From Mycoplasmataceae bacterium (GTDB taxonomy: Bacteria > Bacillota_I > Bacilli_A > Mycoplasmatales > Mycoplasmoidaceae): a DNA stretch of 36,825 bases. How positions within the stretch are numbered: the first letter of the stretch is position 1; each line of letters opens with the position of its first letter. The DNA lies in assembly GCA_031288285.1 (NCBI GenBank), contig JAITRQ010000012.1:1-36825 (forward strand). Direction: 5' to 3'. The notes beneath the pieces are model-generated. The model saw only the letters and a list, made by a program, of their open reading frames with translations, was not told where the DNA came from and ran no database searches. The translations under genes were made by a program, and so were the position numbers. Positions 28,782-36,825 of this stretch are shown piece by piece.

Positions 28782-30959
28782 ATGAGTGAAAATTTATTAA
28801 TCATTGAATCACCGAATAAAATTGAAACCATTGGTAAATATCTCAAAGATAAAGATTTCAAAATTCTTGCATCCATTGGTCATGTGCGTGATTTATCAAC
28901 GCGCGGAATGGGTTTTGATGAAAAAACACTTGAACCAAGATGAATAATTCCTTCTGGTAAAAAACGAAATATTAAAAACCAAAAAACCAAACAGGAAATT
29001 ATTAGCGAAATTAAAGAAGCCGCTTCAGAAGCAAAACAAATCTATTTGGCTACTGACCCCGATCGTGAAGGTGAAGCAATTGCTTGACATGTGTACGAAT
29101 TACTCAACGACAAAGATAAAGCCAAGTGTAAGCGCATTACTTTTAACGAAATTACCCAAAGTGCTATTTTAGAAGCATTAGAGAAACCACGTAATATAGA
29201 CATTCGCTGAGTGAATTCCCAATTTGCACGGCGTATTTTAGATCGTTTGGTAGGCTATGGTTTATCAAAGTTAGTGCGAAAAAAACTCAAAGGTAGTTCT
29301 GCGGGACGAGTTCAAACTGTAGCATTGAAATTGATTTATGATCGCGAAAAAGAAATTAATGCTTTTAAAGAGGAAAAATGATGAACCGTAGATGTCACAT
29401 TAAGCAATGATGCCAAGTTAATTTTGCGTGAAGTTAGCAAAAAAATTAAAAATGTTAATTTGGTTAAATTAAATAATGATGAATCAGGGACAGGTATTGA
29501 TTTTAAAGACCCAGAATCTGCCAACTTAATCAAAGAAGACTTGAGTGACACTTATACCGTATATGCTGTTGATGACCCTAAACCCTACACTGTCAATCCA
29601 CGCGAACCCTATAAAACTTCCACATTGCAACAAGATGCAATTAATCGTTTAGGTTGAAATGTCAGTAAAGTAACTTCTATTGCTCAACGATTATATGAAG
29701 GTGTACGTATCAATGGCGAACATACAGCCTTGATTTCTTACCCGCGTACTGATAGCACCCGAATTGCTGATAGTTTCGTTAAAAAGTTACAAACATATAT
29801 TTTGAATAAATATGGCGAAAAATATTACCAATTTCGTGTGTTTGGTACTAATAGTAAGAAGAAAGAACAAACCAATGTGCAAGACGCTCACGAAGCAATC
29901 AGAATTATCGATCCCGCAGCTACACCTAATTCGCTAAAAAAATTAATTTCGCACGAGGAATACGCCCTATATAAACTAATTTGAATCCGTACTATAGCTG
30001 CTTTCATGACACCGGCTCGCTATGAAAACACCATCATTCGTCTCAATAACAATGATAATAAATTTTATACATATAACCGTCGGTTAATTTTTGATGGTTG
30101 TAAAATCTTATACAACATGTATGAAGAAAACGAAAAAGAACATATTTTAGACTTATCTAAGATTAGAATCAATCTTAAAATGCATGCGAAAAACGTGGAG
30201 ATTAAAGAACACCGTTCTTTACCACCACCACGTTTTAATCAGGCTAGTCTGATTAAAGCGTTAGATGAGGCGGGAGTAGGTCGTCCTTCAACATATAAAT
30301 CAATGGCTAATGTTGCTGTTGAACGGGGTTATGCTAAATTAGAAAATCGCGCTTATATGATGTTACCGATTGGTAATACAGTTATCGAAGGTTTATCCAC
30401 ATATTTTCCGTATGTAGTTGACAAAGATTTTACTAAGGAAATGGAAGAACATCTTGATGAAATTGCGGTTAATGATGAAAATTGAAAAGAATGAATTCTC
30501 GAATTCAAACCCCGATTAGATAAAGATATTGGTGTTGCTTACAAAAAAATACCTGATCCGCAAGATGAGCAAGTGGGACGCAATTGTCCTAAATGTAATA
30601 AACCGTTGGTTTATCGTTATGCCAAACGTACTGGGACAAAATTTATCGGATGTTCCGGTTTTCCTGAATGTCATTACGCTGAATTTCCTAATAGTTATAC
30701 ACCAAAAATTTTGGACCAAAAATGTCCGGTTTGCGGTAAGAATCTAGTTGAACGTCGCAATCGTCGTAATCAACCATTCGTAGGATGCTCAGGATATCCT
30801 AAATGTCATTTCATTCAGAAAATGGACAAAGATGGTAAACCAATACCTTTTGATAAAACTAAATATGACAAATTTGGTAATTTTAAAAAAAGCGCTAAAA
30901 CGCTAAAATTCACTAAGCAAAAGAAAGGTAAAAATCAAAAACGTGAAACATCTAAATAA
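28782..30959 (+). CDS. topA: DNA topoisomerase I
   Basis: 725 residues across many TGA Trp codons. It relaxes negatively supercoiled DNA by cutting one strand. TOPRIM domain: [17 protein letters not shown] at the start and [15 protein letters not shown]. The active-site Tyr is Y320 in [23 protein letters not shown] segment lies before it. The C-terminus holds two four-Cys zinc ribbons (CPKCNKPLV...CSGFPECHY and CPVCGKNLV...CSGYPKCHF) and a basic Lys-rich tail. Two ribbons are fewer than in many bacteria. The last 17 bases overlap trxA. The start ATG 28782 is fixed by the [13 protein letters not shown] family beginning. Confidence 0.97.
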
Positions 30960-31251
30960 TAATAACTTTCCTAATGAAATTAGTAATGGTTACACACTAG
31001 TAGATTTTTATACTAATTGGTGCGGGCCGTGTAAAATGATGGCACCAATTATTGAACAATTAGATCAAGAAATTCATAATGTCGCTTTTGCTAAAGTTGA
31101 TGTTGATCAGAATCAAGCACTAGCTCAACAATATCAAATTCATTCTATTCCCACTGTAATTCTTTTTAAAGATGGTAAGGTTGTTGCCAAATTTATGGGT
31201 TTTTTACCAAAAATAGAAATCGTTAAATTTATTAATAAATACGTTCAATAA
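30943..31251 (+). CDS. trxA: Thioredoxin
   Basis: 102 residues, the classic single-domain size. The active site NWCGPCKM has Cys at 27 and 30, and the cis-Pro is in HSIPTVILF. It keeps cytoplasmic protein thiols reduced with NADPH via thioredoxin reductase. The start is GTG 30943, inside the end of topA, and no strong ribosome site is visible, so it is probably made by coupled translation. An intrinsic terminator follows. Confidence 0.97.
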   Translation: MKHLNNNNFPNEISNGYTLVDFYTNWCGPCKMMAPIIEQLDQEIHNVAFAKVDVDQNQALAQQYQIHSIPTVILFKDGKVVAKFMGFLPKIEIVKFINKYVQ

Positions 31252-31253
31252 AA

Positions 31254-31287
31254 TTATCCAATTATTAGTTAGGATAAAACTTTTTTT
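31254..31287 (+). terminator. topA-trxA terminator, overlapping the rnhC 3' end
   Basis: TTATCC / GGATAA arms are followed by AAAC and seven T. The right arm is also the last two sense codons of rnhC on the other strand, so the two convergent genes share it. Confidence 0.72.
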
Positions 31288-32144
31288 GTTGTTGCAAAAT
31301 GTATCTTAACAAATTGTTTTAACTCATCAGTACCACCATGCTGATAAATTTGTTGAGCATAAGTGATAATTTTAGGATTCGAAGCACCCAATAAAATCGG
31401 TACATTAGTTAATTTCTGCAAATTACTAATTTGCTCTAAAAATTTTATACGAGCAATGATGCTTGCAGCGGCAACAGCCAAATTCTTTTTCTCAGCACCA
31501 GTCATAAAATGCGAAATTGGATAAGGTTTAGCTTTGATAACATCAAAATATTGAAAATACTTATTTGGTGGTGTAAATTGATCAAGAATTACACTAGTGT
31601 CATTAGCAATTTTATAATTTTGAACTAAAGCTTTGATTGTTAGATCGTGCATTAGTGCTTTAATGATGTGGGTGTTTTTGTATTGATCAACCAATTTATT
31701 ATATTGATCTGGTAAATACGATAAATATGTATATTTAACAAGTTTAATTAATTGCGGATAAATGCGGAACATTTCCCGATCCGAAAGATCTTTGGAATCG
31801 GTTATCCCAATCGCTTTTAATGATTCTTCATTTTGGTGTTGTAAATAAACTGCGCACGTTACCATACCACCAAAATAATCACCAACACCTACCTCGTCAC
31901 AACCGATGTAATTAGATGTAATATCTGTTGTAATCTTTTTAATGGTGGGTTTCCAAAAGTCTTGGGCATTTTCTCCTTGCACAAGTACTTTATTATTGGT
32001 ATAAACCGTAATTGTTCATTGACCTGTCTTATACATTTTACTAACATAAGGATTGGTACGATATTTAACGATTTGAAAGTTGCGCAAACGGTCATCAAGT
32101 TTTTTTAACTGGGAAACATTAAGTATCTTTGTGTCAGTAAACAT
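31269..32144 (-). CDS. rnhC: Ribonuclease HIII
   Basis: 291 residues. It removes RNA from RNA-DNA hybrids. The type 2 RNase H core begins YIGCDEVGVGDYFG, where the GxG-DE pattern carries the first catalytic acids; ITDSKDLS and LDQF supply others. The N-terminal 90 residues form the TBP-like domain that separates HIII from HII. Two TGA Trp codons occur. The start is ATG 32144 (MFTDTKILNVSQ), which restores that domain; shorter GTG starts would remove it. It is convergent with trxA with a 17-base gap. Confidence 0.92.
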
Positions 32145-32200
32145 TAATAAAGTAAAAGTTGTAACGTTTTAAACTAGTATAGTAAATAAAAATATCACAT

Positions 32201-32206
32201 TATAAT
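32201..32206 (+). promoter_or_regulatory. -10 box of the divIVA-like gene
   Basis: TATAAT ending 17 bases before ATG 32224. No consensus -35 at the right distance. Confidence 0.5.
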
Positions 32207-32223
32207 TATACAAGTTTGGTCTC

Positions 32224-32571
32224 ATGAGTCAACACGATAAACTTACAAGTAAAATGGAAGAGATTTTAAATAAGAAATTTAATCGACGTATCCATTCTGG
32301 TTATGATCCCGAAGATGTTGATAGTTTTTTTGATAGTATTATTGCTTTTTTACAAGATGTAAATACCGTTGTTGGCGAACTAGACACACACAATCAGAAT
32401 TTATTAATTGAAATTAAGCAATTAAAAGAACAGTTAAATCAAAAAGATCAAACCATCCAAACTTTATCCCAAGAGATTAACACACTCAAATCCGAAGGAT
32501 ACAGTAATCAACGCATTGGTAGTCAGTTGCGTAAAATGAGTGAAGACTTATACAAGAATAATAAAAAATAG
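32224..32571 (+). CDS. DivIVA/GpsB-like coiled-coil protein
   Basis: 115 residues. The N-terminal segment ILNKKFNRRIHSGYDPEDVDSFFD matches the DivIVA lipid-binding domain (the F-x2-RRGYD-P-VD-F pattern). A coiled coil covers residues 50-85 with heptads rich in Leu, Ile, Gln and Asn, and a hydrophilic tail follows. Such proteins bind curved membrane and organise cell division or polarity. The short length is closer to GpsB than to full DivIVA. It is first in a rightward unit with cysS 31 bases downstream. Confidence 0.85.
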   Translation: MSQHDKLTSKMEEILNKKFNRRIHSGYDPEDVDSFFDSIIAFLQDVNTVVGELDTHNQNLLIEIKQLKEQLNQKDQTIQTLSQEINTLKSEGYSNQRIGSQLRKMSEDLYKNNKK

Positions 32572-32602
32572 ACTTGTAGATATTTAAATTTATTTATCAT
32601 TT

Positions 32603-33919
32603 ATGAAACTTTACGATTCGGCAACTAATAAGTTATATGAAGTAATTAATAAGCAAGTGTCAATATACAATTGTGGTCCCACAGTTTACAACGATATCCA
32701 TATCGGTAATGCTCGACCGCTAATTACATTTGATGTTTTATATCGTTATTTGGAAACACTAAATTATCAAGTAACTTATATCCATAACATTACCGACATT
32801 GATGACAAAATTATTAATAAAGCTAAATCTTTAAGCAAAACCGAAAAAGAAATTGCCACAATTTATTACCAAAATTATGTAGATATTATGCGTGAATTAA
32901 ATATCAAACCAATGACTCTACCAAAAGTATCAGAAAACATGCAAGCTATTATTGATTACATTAATAAGCTAGTTCAAGGTGGATGAGCATATGTCAAAGA
33001 AGGTGATGTTTATTTTGATGTTTCGAAATCAACAAATTATGGTTTTGTTTCACACCAAAACATCGATGCTTTGCTCGCTGGTGTTAGAAAACAAGTTAAT
33101 CCTAAAAAAAATAACCCCCTTGATTTTACGTTGTGAAAACAAACTGAAGTAGGATTAAATTGAAAAACACCATGATCCACCGGTAGACCAGGTTGACATA
33201 CTGAATGTGCTGTATTGATTAACAAGTATGTTGGTGATCATGTAACTATTCATGGTGGTGGTATAGATTTAAAATTCCCGCACCACGAAAACGAAAATGC
33301 GCAAAATCAAGCACTATTTAAACGCAATATCGCTGACATTTGAATGCATGTTGGTCATATTGATATTAATAACGAAAAAATGTCCAAATCTGTTGGTAAT
33401 TTTGTATTAGTAAAAGATTTATTAAAAAAATATAGCGGTGGTGATATTCGTTGATTCATTTATCAATCAAAATATCAAAATCCGCTAAATTTTTCTGAGG
33501 AGTTGCTAGAAAAATCATCGGAAACGAAATTAAAACTTTATCAGCAAATTAACGCAGCATTTATCCAAATGGCTTTAAACGATTATCAACCATTAACCAC
33601 AAAAGCAATTTTACCAAATGACTTTGTTACTGCAATGAATGAAGATTTGGATTTACCCAACGCTATTACTGCAATTTGGAAATATACCAAGGGATTAAAT
33701 AAACTAATTCGCAATAAAGATTATGCAACTTTGTCTGCAAACGTTAATAATCTAATTAAAACTTTAGAAATATTAGGGCTAACGTATTGAAATCCATCTA
33801 CTGATCCAGTTATTAGTTCATTAATTAGTGAATGAAAAAACGCATTGCAACAAAAAAATTATTCACTAGCCGACAGTTATCGTCAAAAATTAATGGATAT
33901 GAGGATTATTAGTGGCTAA
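32603..33919 (+). CDS. cysS: Cysteinyl-tRNA synthetase
   Basis: 438 residues, usual for mycoplasmas. Class I motifs: [18 protein letters not shown] (zinc Cys and HIGN), GRPGWHTECAV and [12 protein letters not shown] (further zinc ligands), and [12 protein letters not shown] (KMSKS). Several TGA Trp codons occur, for example at 33788 and 33833. The C-terminal helical bundle is followed by a short end ([11 protein letters not shown]). The gene overlaps rlmB by 8 bases. Confidence 0.97.
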
Positions 33920-34631
33920 ACATTTATTTGGTAAAAAAGCATTATTTGATAATCTAGATAACCACATTATTATTAAAGTAGATTTGGCTAAACCCAATCA
34001 AGAAATTATCAATATTTTAAAAGCTGCTAATATCAAATACCAAGTTCACAATGATGCTGATCATTTTTTTGATCAATTTTCTAAAGGATTAAATCACCAA
34101 GGGATCGTAACTACTGTTAAGCAAAATCACAGTTTAAATCTTTTAGCTATGCTTGATACACTTAAGACCAAATCATCAGTTGTCATTTTAGTAGTTGATA
34201 GTATTCAAGATGCACACAATTTTGGCGCTATTTTAAGAACTTGTGACGCTTTTAAAGTTGACATCGTTATTTATAAAAAAGATAATCAAGTTCCTATTAA
34301 CGATTTTGTTGCTAAAGCAAGTATGGGGGCGATTAATAATTTAACTTTGTGTCCAGTGATAAACCTATCACAAACACTAGAACTGTTAAAACAAAACGGT
34401 TATTGGCTCTATGCAAGTGGTCTAAATACTGGTGCTATTAATTATGCAACAGTTGCTTTTGATAAACACACCGTACTAATTATCGGTAATGAAAATAAAG
34501 GAGTAGCAACGAATTTACTCAAATGTGCTGATTTTATTGTACAGATACCGATGCACGGTAAAGTTCAATCACTCAACGTTTCAGTTGCTACAGGTATACT
34601 ATTAGCCAAAATTCGGGAACAATTAAGCTAA
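33912..34631 (+). CDS. rlmB: 23S rRNA 2'-O-ribose methyltransferase RlmB-like (SpoU family)
   Basis: 239 residues. The SPOUT knot motifs are clear: DSIQDAHNFGAILRTCDAF (motif 1), LIIGNENKGVATNL (motif 2) and IPMHGKVQSLNVSVATGILL (motif 3). The N-terminal 75 residues form the L30e-like substrate-binding domain. RlmB methylates a guanosine ribose in the peptidyl-transferase region of 23S rRNA; close relatives with other targets exist. The start GTG 33912 overlaps cysS by 8 bases, so it is probably coupled. The cysS-rlmB order is the same in mycoplasmas I recall. Its stop overlaps the convergent ilvA stop by 9 bases. Confidence 0.9.
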   Translation: MAKHLFGKKALFDNLDNHIIIKVDLAKPNQEIINILKAANIKYQVHNDADHFFDQFSKGLNHQGIVTTVKQNHSLNLLAMLDTLKTKSSVVILVVDSIQDAHNFGAILRTCDAFKVDIVIYKKDNQVPINDFVAKASMGAINNLTLCPVINLSQTLELLKQNGYWLYASGLNTGAINYATVAFDKHTVLIIGNENKGVATNLLKCADFIVQIPMHGKVQSLNVSVATGILLAKIREQLS

Positions 34632-35855
34632 GCAATTAGTAATTTTATATTTGATTCCTATTTTTTTCAATTTGACAAATAATGTTGCTTGGTCCGAATC
34701 TTTTGATAAAAATATCACCCAACGTACACTGTCACTAGTTTGTGGATATTGGTCAGTTATTAATTTTTCACTTATCCCATCATAAGCTTTTGCTCCTGCC
34801 GACTGTAAAGCACTTAAAAGTTTAGATAAATCTTGTGGACGATAATTAAATGTCATAAAAAAGCGACGTTGATGGAAAGCCAAAGAACGATTAATGGATT
34901 GGATAAAACGATCAACATCAATGTTTCCACCCGAAGCAATTACCGCTACATGTCTATTGGCGACATTGACTTTATTTGCCAAGATTGCTGCAAAACCAGT
35001 AGCACCCGCACCCTCAACAATAATTTTATTAACTTCTGCTATGTATCTAATCGCATCTTCCACTTCTTCATTAGTAACTGTAACTACTTGATCAACATAT
35101 TTTTTGACAATACTAGCAGCATATTGTGATGGTTGTTTTACACTAATGCCATCAGCAATCGTTGGTACATAAAGACGTTTAGTCTTTAATGAAGTTTTAT
35201 TAAAATTATTGTACATCGCAGGGAAATTCTCAACTTGTACACCAATAATTCGAATATCTGGTTTGATACTTTTAGCAGCAATAGTAATCCCAGAGATTAA
35301 TCCACCACCACCAATTTGTACAATGATCGTATCTATCTCGGGATGTTGTTTAAGAATTTCTAAACCAATCGTTCCTTGCCCCGCGATAACATATCGATTA
35401 TCATATGGAGGGATTAAAGTAAAATTATTTTTCTTAGCCAATTCTTGTGACAATTTATTTGCATCATCAAATATGGGTGATGGAGCAAGAACTACTTGAG
35501 CACCAAAATCAGTTGTGGCATTAATTTTTGATAACGGTGCACTTGATGGCATAACAATGGTTGCTTTAATTCCCATTTGACTAGCAGCGTAAGCTACACC
35601 TTGTGCGTGATTACCCGCACTTGCAGCGATTACTCCGTGTTTTTTCTGTTGCTTATTTAAGTGCATTAAAGCATTAGCGGCACCACGAATTTTAAATGAC
35701 TTAACGATTTGAGTATTTTCTAATTTGATATAAATTTTTGCGTGACATTGTTTACTTAATTTATAGCAATAAATTAAGTCAGACAACACAATGAAATCTT
35801 TAATTTTGTTTTGGGCTTCTTTAATATCTTTTATTGTAACTATTCAATTTGACAT
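34623..35855 (-). CDS. ilvA: Threonine dehydratase (threonine ammonia-lyase)
   Basis: 410 residues. It is a PLP-fold type II enzyme that turns threonine (or serine) into 2-oxobutyrate (or pyruvate) and ammonia. The PLP Lys is in SFKIRGAANAL, the phosphate loop is GGGGLISG, and SAGNHAQGVA is the substrate loop. The last 75 residues (after RRFFMTFNYRPQDLSKLL) form an ACT-like regulatory domain, as in the shorter TdcB/IlvA forms. Start ATG 35855 (MSNWIVTIKDIKEAQ) is supported by a strong Shine-Dalgarno AGAAGGA 7 bases upstream. It is a single-gene unit. The catabolic role is more likely, as no isoleucine genes are seen. Confidence 0.94.
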
Positions 35856-35942
35856 AGGTTTATCCTTCTTGTTTTATTATATAAAACAAAACTAGAGAGT
35901 AAATAACAATCTTGATATGGTAAAAAAGAATTTGAAACGTAT

Positions 35943-36825
35943 TTAAGAGAATAGATCTTGATCAATTTGTCAATTATTCAAAATTTGTTCTTCAGTTAAC
36001 GGTTGATTGTAAATCCGATAACAATAATAATTGGCATTGAGCGGCTTAAAACTTGCATCAAAACCACCTCCACTGGCAGGATTTGCTGCTAGCATCATTT
36101 TTACGCTAGCACTAGGTATTCTAATTTCGGGTAACGCCAACATTTCAAAAATTCTTACACCGTTAAGGTATACATAAAACGAATTATTTGCATTATCATT
36201 TGTCACTGATATTGAATAAAACGCATCCAAATCAAATGGATTTTCCGAAATAGTAATTTGCTTATAATTTGAACCCATTTCTGAATAAGTAAATCTTGGA
36301 TAATGCAAATTAATATCAACTGATAAGATGATGCCCGCTCCTTGGGCGTTAGAAAAAATATAATAATCAGACATGTAATCATTAACATTAGTGTACGGAG
36401 GAAAATCACTGATTTTAAAAACAACCTCCTGAGTAAAACTGTTATCATTAATTACAACATCTCCATCATACGCCGTGGCAAACCCTGCTCCAATTGGAGT
36501 TGAATCTACTACAGCAGGAATTTTGCAATATTGATCATTAAAAGTTACGTTTAATTTATTGACCGTGTTTGTACCATCAATTGAATTGAATCATTGGGTG
36601 TCACCATTGGTGTGCGAACCAAAGCCAGTATTGTAATTGGCGTTATAAATTGCTACACAGCCTGAAGTTTCATATAAAGGATAAGGAGTAAATTCAAATT
36701 TAATAAATGTTGAACCATAATAACAGCCATATGGCTTGGATTCGATATTAAGTATTGCATAGGGATATCCATAAGTTGACAAAGAATAATCGGGAGTAAT
36801 AGTAAGACTATTAACTTCAACGTCA
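35943..36825 (-). CDS. LamG/concanavalin-like surface or phage-type protein (5' end outside window)
   Basis: At least 294 residues are visible; the N-terminus lies beyond the right edge. The frame passes through TGA Trp codons at 35970 and 36591. The C-terminal segment YRIYNQPLTEEQILNNWQID closely follows the LamG-type ending (YNRALTxxEIxxN) common in surface lectin-like and phage tail proteins, and SFYVYLNGVRIFE is a beta-strand typical of that fold. It is Asn/Tyr/Ser-rich. Whether it is secreted cannot be judged without the start. A stop at 35943 ends it 87 bases from the ilvA start. Confidence 0.72.

Noticed and set aside
29336-29551. Leftward 71-residue frame inside topA.
   Set aside because: Antisense shadow of a well-conserved gene.

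Overview
This is a low-GC mollicute (mycoplasma-type) chromosome segment. UGA is read as tryptophan throughout: nearly every long gene contains in-frame TGA where its family has Trp, and a tRNA-Trp with anticodon UCA starts the window. All coordinates below are read with translation table 4. The gene set (minimal tRNA synthetases, nucleoside salvage, PTS sugar uptake, no cell-wall genes) and the neighbour order asnS-pgsA-cinA and cysS-rlmB resemble the pneumoniae/Ureaplasma/Malacoplasma branch. The species cannot be named from this window alone.

Layout. 1-2880: tRNA-Trp, then a leftward restriction-modification pair (adenine methyltransferase overlapping an AlwI-like endonuclease), then a 480-base gap with a leftward terminator-like hairpin, a (GT)14 microsatellite and an A16 tract. 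2881-4473: tuf and a small TSCPD-domain protein, both rightward. 4495-7627: leftward asnS-pgsA-cinA-membrane protein. 7679-16690: one tightly packed leftward nucleoside uptake and salvage operon, nupN-nupO-nupP-nupQ-upp-deoD-deoC-deoA, from a promoter shared divergently with plsY. 16830-19635: rightward plsY, pncB and a membrane protein. 19640-23874: leftward hexitol operon of a mannitol-type PTS IICBA, a SorE-like zinc dehydrogenase and a 1-phosphofructokinase-type kinase.

23897-26690: rightward cluster of two micro-ORFs, a 615-residue membrane protein whose cytoplasmic half looks like a degenerate GGDEF plus degenerate EAL module, and the diadenylate cyclase cdaM. 26730-27251: tRNA-Ser followed by a small AP2/homing-like gene between two copies of a 39-base repeat. 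27393-31251: a cysteine desulfidase/UPF0597-family gene with a T15 tract at its promoter, then topA-trxA. 31269-32144: rnhC leftward. 32224-34631: divIVA-like, cysS, rlmB. 34623-35855: ilvA leftward. 35943-36825: C-terminal part of a LamG-like surface or phage-type protein cut by the window edge.

How the genes work together: the nup/deo operon imports nucleosides, splits them and feeds deoxyribose phosphate into glycolysis while upp rescues uracil. The PTS operon feeds a phosphorylated hexitol toward fructose bisphosphate. ilvA and the cysteine desulfidase relative suggest amino-acid deamination. The most striking novelty candidate is the pseudo-GGDEF-EAL membrane protein placed 14 bases before the c-di-AMP synthase gene in an organism type not expected to use c-di-GMP.
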